From Euborellia annulipes (lineage: Eukaryota > Arthropoda > Insecta > Dermaptera > Anisolabididae): a DNA stretch of 64,000 bases. The notes beneath the pieces were generated by a model. It was not told the origin of the DNA, searched no databases, and saw only the letters and a program-made list of their open reading frames with translations. The translations under genes were made by a program, and so were the position numbers. This document shows positions 46,328-57,892 of this stretch, piece by piece (the first letter of the stretch is position 1; each line of letters begins with the position of its first letter). The DNA lies in NCBI GenBank assembly GCA_023213315.1, contig JAKCPI010001912.1, positions 62,001 through 126,000 of the forward strand, written 5' to 3'.

Positions 46328-49013
46328 TCAACGAAATTTTATAACTAACCACAAAATAAAAAATATAAACAAGGAAAATAGGAAGAGGTAGAAAATATAA
46401 TAATTATGCCCTCCTTTTGCAAGTCTTCCAACTCGGCTCATTGTTCTACTCAGAAAACCTCCTGTCCTTTCAAAATCATCATCCTGAAAAAAAGAAAAAT
46501 TTAATAATTAAACATATACTAAAAGTGAATTTCTCGGGATAAAATTACATCCGAAAAGTTCTTTTAATTGGTCCATGTCCGCTCATGCGCATTGGTTCTA
46601 AGTCAACGTAGTGCATCTATTAACATTAAGAGATAATTGAAGGCTGTTTACTGGGATGTCACTTTTACTACTCACCACCCCAGTAAACTGAGTGACTTCA
46701 ATTTAATACCCTCTTAGATGTAAAGTTGTATCCATCTCCAACGAGTAGTTTCAGAGATATAAACTAATAAAAAAGCTACACGCAGACAAAACTGAAATTT
46801 TTTCTGACAAAATTATATTAAAAAAAAAAAAAAATAGCTCAGGCAATCAGTTAACAAACATGTGGTCTCCCCCCCCCCCCTCCCCCTCCCCCCAGAGTGA
46901 CACGTATCTTGAAAAAGAATGGGCGTTTTGATTATTCCCTTCATCTGAGAAGAACAAAACCCTGGATTGATTCAATCACTGGAAATTCCTGTCCTCTTGT
47001 CGAATAATTATCTTTAAATGTTTGAGAGATCGTTCTATTGCCTTAGAAGGACCAACTTAAGTAGACTCCAAAGAAGATTTCAGAAAATCTTGCCGAACAA
47101 AGACAAATTAATCCTTTAAGATAAAGGTATTTTTATAGCAATGACGAGTGGTAGGGACCGGTCTTATTTGACTAAATGAAACTTCAATTCTGTAGGAACA
47201 CATCCACCTTCTCTGACTCGTTTGGCTTTAATAAAAACTCGTCCAGTAGCTTGAATGAAGCTCTATAATATAACTCATCGTGCGTTATGTTCAAATCTTT
47301 TCTCAAGACAAATATAAATCCAAATAAAACTTCTGCCATACTTAACAACTAATTGCAGCCTTCAGTGCTCAATGACATCGTTCAACCAGACAATTTGCTT
47401 GTTGTCAGATTTGAGGACTTACTATTAGTTGTTTTTGAAAGCAAACTATTGCAAAGGGGTTGAACCGCGATATACCAGGTATATATACCATGGTATACAG
47501 TATATCGCCTGCTCAGAATCACAGTGACGAAAGTTCGAAAATTCAACTTTTGAGTTAATCCTACCAAACGTTGTTAAAACGTCTTCTCTTTTGAGTGCCA
47601 AAGTAGCGAAAATATATTTCCATTCTTTTCTAATGATTCTGCCCTATTCATTTGTTGCCCGGCTATTTAAATTTTTATGTTGATAAAACTTTCAAACGCT
47701 TTTTCTAGAATTGTTGAATTTCGGACTTTCGCCACTATGATTCTCACCAGGCGATATTATATATTAAGATTTTTTATATTTTGAAGTCCTTTTGATTTGA
47801 AATATATTTCTAAAAAAAGTTTGTGTGTGTAGGAAGGGATTAAATTTTTCATGATCATAACTTCCCCTTATTTTTATTATATGTAATGAGGGAAGAGGAT
47901 TTATTAAAAATTCAATTATAATTACACACTAAATTAAATAATAAATAAAAGATATTTACCATATCATGCAATATTCGATCTTGATATTTCACTTCGGTTC
48001 CAATTTCTATGGTGAGCTATAAAAAAAAGAAATAAATAAAAATAAAAATAATTTTATTATGATTTAATTTAATAATTACCGTTTTAAGGAGATTTATTTT
48101 ATCTTTAAGTTCATCCGTTTTCATATCATTTTCCTCTTCCAGGGATAAGTTTGCGTCATAATTTTGAGGAATAGGCTCATAATACTGTCCTAAATAACAA
48201 AGAAAAATTATATATTATCTACATATGCCCATATATATATATTGGATTATCTGAATCATAAATGTGCACTTTTCTATCGTTATTTTAGAATTATTTATAT
48301 TTTCTGAAAGACTAATAATAACTGGTGGGAATCAGCCTCCATCTCTCCTTTTTTTGTGATCAAAGAAAATATGCTTGAAAAAATTAGAATTTATGAAGGT
48401 GTGACAAATCATGTTTAGGAGGAGGAGTACGGAGGTGAAACAGTTATTAATAATTATGTTTTTGTTTAAAAAATGTTAAAGAAATTATTAGCTTATTTAA
48501 ATGAAGTACTAAAAAAAAAATATTTATCTGGAGCCAATTTCCCAACTTGGAGTAAGCATACCCCTTGGAGTTTGTGATTAGTAGTTTAGGGGTACGATAT
48601 ATGTAAAAAAAAAATAAACAATCGCGAAAGACACATTCTTCAAAATATATATTTGATAAAAGTGATGCAATTTAGTGAAATGGACCAAAGTCAAAAATTT
48701 GTTGGCAACCCCTAACCTACTGTAGAATAATATAAGATACATAAAAGGGGCCTCTGATAAAAACCAACACAAAGTTAGTACATTTCTAAATCTACTCGAG
48801 TTTCCTTTAACTATTGTGTAATTCTTTTTGGATGTATAATACAATATCCACATTTATATTAAGAAATAAAAAATGAAAGCAAATGGGTTCACAGATTTCT
48901 TTTTTGTAGTTGTAGAATATGTCAAAGGCCCCTTATGATCTTCTCCTTGACTATTAATTATAATACTTTCAAAATTTTTATTAAAATATTTTACCTGCAT
49001 GAGCTCGACGCAT
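46328..49013 (-). CDS. BET1: BET1 Golgi SNARE, 4 coding exons
   Basis: Exons on the minus strand: 49013-48995, 48189-48080, 48016-47960 and 46483-46328, giving 113 residues (human BET1 118). The protein starts MRRAHAG as in the family. It has a SNARE coiled coil from about residue 22 to 84 with the central zero-layer glutamine at Gln55 (IEIGTEVKYQ), and a C-terminal membrane anchor at about residues 90-110, rich in Phe, Leu and Ile, then a short basic end. It is a Qc-SNARE for ER-to-Golgi vesicle fusion. The chosen ATG is the first in its exon; the frame stays open upstream to a possible splice acceptor at 49054, which I read as 5' UTR. An AATAAA on the minus strand lies only five bases past the stop codon (46323-46318), so the true poly(A) site is uncertain. 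Confidence 0.94.
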
Positions 49014-49299
49014 ATTCGTTTTTTTATATTTTAAATCCAGTTCAAAGGATTGGTCTAAAAATTAAAAAAATATTAATTTGCTTATCTTTACATAAGGTTG
49101 AATATTAAAAAAATGTCATTTCATGGTGGACTTTGTCAAGAAAATTCTATTACCTTTCAATAAAGGAATGAATATATAATAGATATTCAATTAATGGGAA
49201 ATTTATTTTCTGACAATTTAATATTACTTTAGGTTGGAATTTTGGAAAGGTAAAATGTCATTTTTATTGATGTGGCTGAAATAAGCAGCCAATTATTTT

Positions 49300-49470
49300 C
49301 GTCAGATTTGTTTGCGACAGTCAGGGGTTTCAAAGAACAATTGTCAAAGAGAAAAAAGAACTAGCAGCGTGAAGCTAGCGACGATTCATAAATTCAGCAT
49401 AGAATCGCCATATTTAAATAAAGTCAACAATATTCTGCGTTATTATCTAAATCTAAATTCATTTATCTAT
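49300..49470 (+). mobile_element. Possible 3' end of a retrotransposon RT frame leading into repeat W
   Basis: One frame from about 49305 reads DLFATVRGFKEQLSKRKK and then stops, like the C-terminal end of many non-LTR RT proteins. The following CAACAATATTCTGCGTTATT block also borders repeat W at 22900-22920. Short evidence, so tentative. Confidence 0.35.
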
Positions 49471-49656
49471 ATAAAGACGGCAACAGGTATTGTAACATAA
49501 TCTTTGTAAAAGGGTAGAAAACCCGTCTAAACTATAATAAATAAATAAAATATTTATTTTTAGTTAATTTATATATAGGCACAAGTGTAACGTTTTTTAG
49601 CTGGGCCCCCCGCAAATTTTATTTCGGGCCCCATTATTAGACCATACAAAAAAAAA

Positions 49657-50627
49657 TCTGGTGTGACTGGCGCACAGCACACAACTTTCTCTTACCCTTG
49701 GGTAAGAGAAAGTTGTGCACCGTGCTGGTCACACCAGATTTTTATATTTAGTTTCCCATAGCACCTTAGTTTCAAACTTGCATTTTAAATGTTGACTGCT
49801 TCAAATAAACTATGGTTATTTTTCAAAATTTTAATCTCATATTTGGACATTTTATACACAATATAGAATCGTAAATAAATACAAAATTTCATAAGAATTG
49901 GAAAAAAAAATTTTAAATGCGTAAAAAGTTCCAAAGGGGACCCCCTTTTGAATCGAAATTAACATACAAATCCCTATAGGAAATTAACATTAGGCCTATG
50001 AGAGCAGGCGGAGAGACAGACGATAATGTTTGCAAGTGGAGAGAGAGAGAGAGAGAGTGAGATATGTTTTCTCCGAAACAATTAAAGACAGAAATAAAAT
50101 AAAAATTAATGGGAATTTAAATAATAATTGATTTTTAATCTAATAAAAAGAAAAAGATTTAAATTCCATTACCATGGCAACCATTTCTATCTTTCCTATG
50201 AAGAACAAGAGTAAAGTGGTCTTCAGAAGATTTCAACGGCAAAATGAGAATATACATTTTAAAGAGCATCTAAAAAATAGTTAATTTATGAATTTTAAAA
50301 AAAATCCTTGGAGGGAATTTTGAGAAAATCGAAAAAAACTGAAAAAGTACAAGTACTTTTTGGCCGATTTTTTTTCAAAAGCTTATTTTGAGCGCGTGGG
50401 AAGGTACCTAAGTTAAATATAAAATTTCAATCCGGTAGCTCAATTCCTTCATGCTAAAAATCATTACACACATACAGACACACACAGACCAATTTGCGGG
50501 ACCCACTTTTTTTGGACTCAGGGGACCTCAAAACATGTATATCCATCAAAATCTCGACATCGAATTTTTGACATGATCGCAATACTTTCTCTCTCTATAT
50601 ATTTCATATATAGTGTACGAGAAAGTA
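49657..50627 (+). mobile_element. Family H element, copy 3
   Basis: Hairpin at 49657-49738 and tail palindrome ending GAGAAAGT near 50626. Inserted in an A run inside repeat W; the W sequence resumes on the other side. Confidence 0.8.
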
Positions 50628-50762
50628 ATATTTTTAAAATACCGTATAACCCTGAACCCTGAGGGCCCCGGGCCCTCTCTAAGAGAAATTTTCATTATTT
50701 TTTTCCGTTTTTATCGGAGCCCTCAAGGCCCCGGGCTCTCTCAAAGATAAATTTTCATTATT

Positions 50763-51375
50763 ACTTTCTCATACCCTATATATGAAATATATAGCGAGAG
50801 AAAGTATTGCGATCATGTCAAAAATTCGATGTCCAGATTTTGATGGATATACATGTTTTGAGGTCCCCTGAGTCCAAAAAAGTGGGTCCCGAAAATTGGT
50901 TTGTGTGTGTGTGTGGACAGATTTTTAGCATGAAGGAGTTGAGCTAGCGGATTGAAATTTTATATTTAACTTAGGTACCTTTGAAGAATCTCAAAATAAG
51001 CTTTTGAACAAAATCGGCCAAAAAGTACTAGTACTTTACTGATGTACTTTTTCAGTTTTTTTCGATTTTCTCAAAATTCCCCCCAAGGATTTTTTTTAAA
51101 ATTCATAAATGAACTATTTTTTAGATGCTCTTTAAAATGTATATTCTCATTTTGCCGTTGAAATCTTCTGAAGACCACTTTACTCTTGTTCTTCATAGGA
51201 AAGATAGAAATGGTTGCCATGGTAACGGAATTTAAATCTTTTTCTTTTTATTAGATTAAAAATCAATTATTATTTAAATTCCCATTTTTTTTAAATTTAT
51301 TTGTGTCTTTAATTGTTTCAAAGAAAACATATATGTCTCTCTCTCACTTGCAAACATTATCGTCTCTCTCTACTC
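50763..51375 (-). mobile_element. Family H element, truncated copy 4
   Basis: Minus orientation; has the tail palindrome and middle up to the CTCTCTCTCACTTGCAAAC block, then is cut by or fused to copy 5. Hairpin half missing. Confidence 0.75.
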
Positions 51376-51380
51376 TTTTT

Positions 51381-52389
51381 ACTTTCTCTTAGCCTATATA
51401 TGAAATATATAGGAGAGAAAGTATTGCGATCATGTCAAAAATTCGATGTCGAGATTTTGATGGATATACATGTTTTGAGGTCCCCTGAGTCCAAAAAAGT
51501 GGGTCCCGCAAATTGGTCTGTGTGTATGTATGTGTGTGTGTGTGTGTGCGTGCGTGTGTGCGTGTGTCTGTATGTGTGGATAGATTTTTAGCATGAAGGA
51601 ATTGAGCTACCGGATTGAAATTTTATATTTAACTTAGGTACTTCCCACACGCTCAAAATAAGCTTTTGAACAAAATCGGCCAAAAAGTACTAGTACTTTA
51701 CTGATGTACTTTTTCAGTTTTTTTCGATTTTCTCAAAATTCCCTCCAAGGATTTTTTTTAAAATTCAAAAATCAATTATTTTTTAGATGCTCTTTAAAAT
51801 GTATATTCTCATTTTGCCGTTGAAATCTTCTGAAGACCACTTTACTCTTGTTCTTCATAGGAAAGATAGAAATGGTTGCCATGGTAACGGAATTTAAATC
51901 TTTTTCTTTTTAGATTAAAAATCAATTATTATTTAAATTCCCATTTATTTGTGTCTTTAATTGCTTAGGAGAAAACACATATATCTCTCTCTCTCTCACT
52001 TGCAAACATTATCGCCTGTCTCTCCGCCTTCTCTCATAGGCCTAATGTTAATTTCCTATAGGGATTTGTATGTTAATTTCGATTCAAAAGGGGGTCCCCT
52101 TTAGAACTTTTTAGGCATTTAAAATTTTTTTTTCCAATTCTTATGAAATTTTGTATTTATTTACGATTCTATATTGTGTATAAAATGTCCAAATATGAGA
52201 TTAAAATTTTGAAAAATAACCATAGTTTATTTGAAGCAGTCAACATTTAAAATGCAAGTTTGAAACTAAGGTGCTATCGGAAACTAAATATATCTCGACA
52301 CAAAAAATCTGGTGTGACCAGCACGGTGCACAACTTTCTCTTACCGAAGGGTAAGAGAAAGTTGTGTGCTGTGCGCCAGTCACACCAGA
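51381..52389 (-). mobile_element. Family H element, copy 5
   Basis: Full copy in minus orientation from ACTTTCTCTTAGCC to the hairpin at 52308-52389, with a GT run at 51519-51568. Confidence 0.8.
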
Positions 52390-52970
52390 TTTTTTTTTAC
52401 CGTTTTTATCGAAGCTCTTGGCCCTCTCAAAGATAAATTTTCATAATTTTTTTTATCTAAATTTTTCCGTTTTTGTTAATGAATCAATATAAAAAATAAT
52501 TATATACGTTAATTTCCTTACTAATTGATGTACCTTGATTCGTACTAAATGGTTTTTACAAACATTTATAAATTTTTTTAAAATATTTTATATTCAAACA
52601 TTAATAAAGTATTGGTAGGCATACCATTAAAATCATTTAAAGTGTGTATTCTATTTATATGTTTGAACCACAGCTTTTAGTATATACTGATAGAGTCATC
52701 ATTTCATTCTCTTAAGTTATACTTTATTTGGATTGAAATAAAAAATTTACTATTGTAGATAGTAAAAAATGAAATAAGTATTTTTTAAATTAATTTATAC
52801 TCTATCTTATTGGTTTTTTCAAACATTTATAAATCTTTTAAAAAAATTTTTATATTCAAATATAAATAAACAAAGCGAATAAAAATAGTCAGGGTGCCAT
52901 CTTGTGACCAATCACGCAACTATCTTTTACTTTCAGTCGACCATTGAGTGTGACGTAATAGAAGCATATA

Positions 52971-55269
52971 GGTCATTTTGATAACTTACCTACCCCAACA
53001 TGAAATTAGGAGTTGAAGGACAAACTTCAAAGCATTTACATAGGGATTTATAAGATAATGTTTGTTTTTGAGTTATTTAGGCTCTCCAAATACTCAAAGA
53101 TGCCAAAATTTTGTGATATTATCAATTGTGCTCGTAAAGGATATCAAGAGAAGTACAGATTCTTTACAGAATTAAATTTTAAACATAAAATAAGTTGAAT
53201 CAACTGTCAGTGTCAGAGGTTATGCTCAATAAAAAACAAGAAATTTGTCTGAAACGAAGTTCAAATACACTTTAAACACTTTATCTCAGGTAAATAACAA
53301 ATAAAAATATCTATTTTGTTTCATATAATGATTCAAAACATTATTTAGGATAATCAACAAAGGTGAAACATCTCACAAGTGACAAGTGGGTCTCTCCTGG
53401 CTTGAATAGTGCTTGAATATGTGTTATAATTAAAATAAACGGATATAATCTAAGTAATAAACATATTTAAATAAAAAAGACAGCGATATGAACAACAAAG
53501 GAAGGGTTTAAAGGTATGTTTACTTTTCTTATTTCAAATATGATTCAACCACCCATTCTACATTTACCTATATATATTTCCATTCATTCATTGCAATTAT
53601 TAATTATTTTCGAAATAATTTACATTTCTGCTTTAAAATTTTAATTACTTAATTACTTGTTTTTTTTTTTTTTAGTTACTCTGATAGATTCTCATATATA
53701 CCTGAAGGAAGGCAAAATAAACTCCTGGGATTAAAAAAACAGATAAACTAAATTAATATTTATATTAATCTCTCTATATTAAAATAATATAGGCCTATAA
53801 AAATAATAATTATATGTTTTAACACATTATTTCATAGATCTTTATAAGGTAAATGTACATATAATAAATAAATACAAACATTAAATCAGGTATTTCCTGT
53901 TGTAATTTTATAAAAACCCATCCTTCCTTGTCTTTATTTATTTTTTAATAGCTATTAACAGACAGATTTTCCAAAAGATATTAAATAAGGACAAAAATCT
54001 GGTGTGACTGGCGCACAGCACACAACTTTCTCTTACCCTTCGGTAAGAGAAAGTTGTGCACTGTGCTGGTCACACCAGATTTTTTGTGTCGAGATATATT
54101 TAGTTTCCCATAGCACCTTAGTTTCAAACTTGCATTTTAAATGTTGATTGCTTGAAATAAACTATGGTTATTTTTCAAAATTTTAATCTCATATTTGGAC
54201 ATTTTATACACAATATAGATTCGTAAATAAATACAAAATTTCATAAGAATTGGAAAAAAAAATTTTAAATGCGTAAAAAGTTCCAAATGGGACCCCCTTT
54301 TGAATCGAAATTAACATACAAATCCCTATAGGAAATTAACATTGGTCAAATGCGAAGATAAGGTAGAAAAATTTAAAACGCGTAGAAAGAGAGAAGATAG
54401 TTTTGTGAGAGAGAGAGATATGTTTTCTCCGAAAAAAAAAATGGGCGTTTAAATAATAATTGATTTTTAATCTAATAAAAAGAAAAAGATTTAAATTCGG
54501 TTACCATGGCAACCATTTATTTCTCCTATCTTTCCTATGAAGCACAAGAGTAAAGTGTGCTTCAAACAATTTTGAGGGCAAAACGAGAATATACATTTGA
54601 AAGAGCATCTAAAAAATAATTGATTTTTGAATTTTAATCAAAATCGTTAGAGCGAATTTTGAGAAAATCGAAAAAAACTGAAAAAGTACATCAGTAAAGT
54701 ACTAGTACTTTTTGGCCGATTTTGATTAAAAGCTTATTTTGTCGGTCCCGGGGGTGTTTAACTTAAATATAAAATTTCAGCCTCCTAGCTCAATTCCTTC
54801 ATGCTTAAAATTGAACACACACACACACACACACAGACAGACAGACAGAAGACCATGTCGCGAAAACCACTTTTTTGGATTCAGGGGACCTCAAAACGTG
54901 AAGATCCATCAAAATCTCGACATCGAATTTTTGACATGAAACCAATACTTTCTCTCTCTATATATTTCATATATAGGGTACGAGAAAGTAAAAATAGATA
55001 AATTAGAAATTTTTACCATAACCTAACAAAATTGTTCTACAGTTAAATCACATGAAATTAAACTTGTTTATGGATAAATAAGCACCTATATAAATCTAAT
55101 GATCCTATTTTATTTTAATATTTAATCAAATAGCTAAAAAAATTAAAATTTATAAGCTAATTAGCCTGATTTAAAAGCGTTTCAATGTAAATCCTATGGG
55201 CGGAATAGCAAAGTTTGTCCTTCAACTTCTAATTTCATGTTGGGGTAGGTAAGTTATCAAAATGACCTA
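52971..55269. mobile_element. Element with ~60-bp inverted termini and a possible THAP relic
   Basis: GGTCATTTTGATAACTTACC at 52971 is inverted at 55250-55269, and the match runs about 62 bp inwards (to 53033 and 55208) with TATA at both edges. A frame from about 53100 begins MPKFCDIINCARKGYQ and then FFTEL, like the first part of a THAP zinc finger (Cys-X4-Cys), then stops at 53198. THAP domains occur in P-type transposases. It carries an H element (53998-54989). Confidence 0.55.
53998..54989 (+). mobile_element. Family H element, copy 6
   Basis: Hairpin 53998-54079, (CA)n run at 54815-54834 and tail ending CGAGAAAGTA near 54990. A short AAAA flanks both ends, but a real target duplication cannot be told from the A run. 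Confidence 0.8.
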
Positions 55270-55460
55270 TAGGGCTGGACGGTAATGGATTTTCATTACC
55301 GACCTCGATCATAGATCTCGACCTCGATAATGAAAAAAAACCGGTTTTTACCGACTTTCGAGTAAAACCGGTTTTTACCGAATTAGAGGTTCGTTACCGC
55401 GTTTTCGGTAAAAATTTTTTACAGGTTTTTACCGGTAAACCGGTTTACCGTCCAGCCCTA
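55270..55460. mobile_element. hAT-like MITE, complete
   Basis: TAGGGCTGGACGGTAA at 55270 and TTACCGTCCAGCCCTA ending at 55460; inside are many ACCGGTTTTTACCG motifs. The right part matches the fragment at 300-381. No clear target duplication. Confidence 0.75.
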
Positions 55461-55856
55461 ATAATCAAGAGTTTCTTTATTGTAAATTTATTTATTTTAA
55501 AATAGAATATTTTTAGTGATGAAAAAAAAAATATTTTTATTTTAAATAATTTATTTAAATATTTCATTTTAGATTTAGCTGCGTAATTTAAATGGGGGAA
55601 AGGAATTTAACAAAAATAAAATTGACAGTATCAATATGCAATCCATTAACCATCAATTAAATTTAAAACTAAAAAGGTAAGTGACTTTGTAACTTTAATT
55701 TATTTTAGAATAGATAAAATAAAATTCGAAAATAAATTCGAAATACCTTGGATGTACCCATCATGATATTTCGGATAAAAAAATAATGATTTAGTAACCG
55801 AGGAGAGAGCCTGAAATAGTCGGTTCCCGAGACGTCTACTGAATGGCGCGTGGAAT

Positions 55857-56122
55857 CAGTGGCGGATCCAGAGGTGTTTCTCGAGGGGGGGGGGTAATCT
55901 GAAGTGACTGGTCGCACAGCACACATTTTTTTCTTAATTTCGGAAATTTAAAGGCTCATTCTGTACTTGTTTGCCAGAATATAAATATAAATCAAATTTT
56001 TAAGTATTAATTTTTAAAATTTTACATTAAAAATAGATTTTTTTTTTTTTCGAAAAAACGTATTTTTTTCAAATTTCAGGGGGGGTAATTACTCCCTTTA
56101 CCCCTCCTTGTATCTGCCCTTG
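55857..56122. mobile_element. hAT-type MITE family M, unbroken copy
   Basis: Flanked by CGTGGAAT (55849-55856) and CGTTGAAT (56123-56130), seven of eight identical. Ends CAGTGGCGGATCCAG and TATCTGCCCTTG. Another copy at 19079-20346 is split by an H element. Confidence 0.75.
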
Positions 56123-56130
56123 CGTTGAAT

Positions 56131-57892
56131 TTTGCTTAACTTTGAAAGGACATAGAGAGAGCTGGGGAGCTCTGGGGGCGTTTTCCTACTAGGGTATGAT
56201 GCACCAACTATTCAACTTATGAATGCCATCAAGAAATCCAAAAAAATCCAGATTTCAATTTTTGAATTTCTGCCAGCTTTTTTTGATTCTGCCGCACTGT
56301 GCGTCGTCGCGTCGCTTCGCTTCGCCACCTTGGCTTCGCCCAGGTTTGCGCCTTCCTTTTGGAATGTAAACCTCTCCCGGCGAAAAAAAAACTGTCCAAT
56401 TTCTATATATCTTTCATCCAAAAGCCTAAAAATGTGCAAATTCGGCCGAAGAACTAGATTTTAATTCGGCAATTTAATTATTAATAGAAACTGGATCTAT
56501 CCGGATTTTCGGTTCGCAGATATGGATTGCAGATCGGAACAGGGATCCTTTTTCTAAATCGGATCGGATTAGTTGATCGAATCTTCCGAGCTTGTCGGAT
56601 CAGATCGCTAATCCTTTTTAAAGGATTTTCTATCATACTTCTTTAGGAAATTTGGTACTCCTTTTTTCTTTTTCAAATTTTAATGAATAAAACACGAAAA
56701 TTTGAAATTGTTGGTCGAATACACGCAATGATGCCCCGTTAATAATTAATTATTATACATAAATTTTTTTCTGACTACAATTTATTTCTGTACATAAAAT
56801 AAATGGTCATTTTATTTTGCCCAACCCTGTTCTCCGTGAATTTGGAACTTAATTTTTTGACGTTGGTAATAATATAAAGCTCTGATTTAAATAATTTCAT
56901 TGTATTTTTGATCACTTGTAGCTATGTTCACATTACAATTAAAATTTACAGACAGATATTTAATTAAATTATATCTTTTCCAGATATTTTCCATGATTAC
57001 AATCACAGATCATACATATTACAATATACATACCTGAGATACACAATAATAATAAATATAAAATGAAATATAATTGTTTTTTATAATGTTATAATTATTT
57101 TTCATGAATCTCTCAATATACATCTCTCTCTATCGGATGAGTATTCTATAAATATATATTATATATAAATGTATATTTTTTTTACTTTCTCTTATTTAAT
57201 TTATAGTTTGTAAAAATTGTGATATAGTAGTAATAACATAAATATTTAATAATTTCAAATTCTCTTATATTCTCTTGTGAATAATCATTATTTACTAATA
57301 AAGAAACTAAAATTAAACCAAATATATAGATATATATATAGATTTGTGAAGTTTTTCGTGTCAAGTCTGGTCGTTGAGATTTACTCGACGTTTCTGTTCT
57401 TTTGGCAAAAATCTCCAGAATCTATATCTATCTATATTAAAATTTCAATATATCTTTATTTTATATTTAAATAATTGAAAAAATATAAATATAAGATTTA
57501 AACTTTCGACCGTTGGTTCTCGTTGAAACATTTTGTAAATTAAAATTAAATATACAAATTAAACACCAGGTTATTTGTTTCAAAGGTTTAAATCAAAGTT
57601 AAAAATCTGTTGAAAGTTAGTAAAGCATAATAATTAGAAAATTCTCAGATGATTAAAATATGGCATTACAAGTTATATATAAAGGAATTTATAATTTATT
57701 TTTAAAAGAGAGATAAAATTATTGATTTTATTTTTTTTTATAACAATCATTTGAAAAAAATTACAAAAAAAATCGATGATTGCCCATTTAGAAATAAAGG
57801 AATTTATCTACGAATTGCTTTCATCTCTGTGTGTATCACACTCTTCTCGCTCTTAAAAGTGAAATATTTCTAAAGGAAATACCTAAAAAACA
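56131..57892. other. Upstream flank of BAP1, no gene seen
   Basis: A short GC-rich stretch at 56285-56365 has CGTCGCGTCGCTTCGCTTCG; a relic with repeated GATCGGAT motifs lies at 56485-56625. Otherwise AT-rich, with ATATAT runs near 57155-57175. The BAP1 promoter should be close to 57.8 kb, but no TATA box stands out. Confidence 0.45.

Larger units (their letters stand above)
49470..52970 (+). repeat. Repeat W, copy C, broken by three family H elements
   Basis: Pieces 49470-49656, 50628-50762 and 52390-52970 are in the order of copies A and B: TAAAGACGGCAACAGGTATT, GGGCCCCGGG tandem part, ACAAACATTTATAAAT, TTTGAACCACAGCTTTTAGT, ending GTGACGTAATAGAAGC. It has one more tandem unit of the GGGCCC part than copy A. 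Confidence 0.7.
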
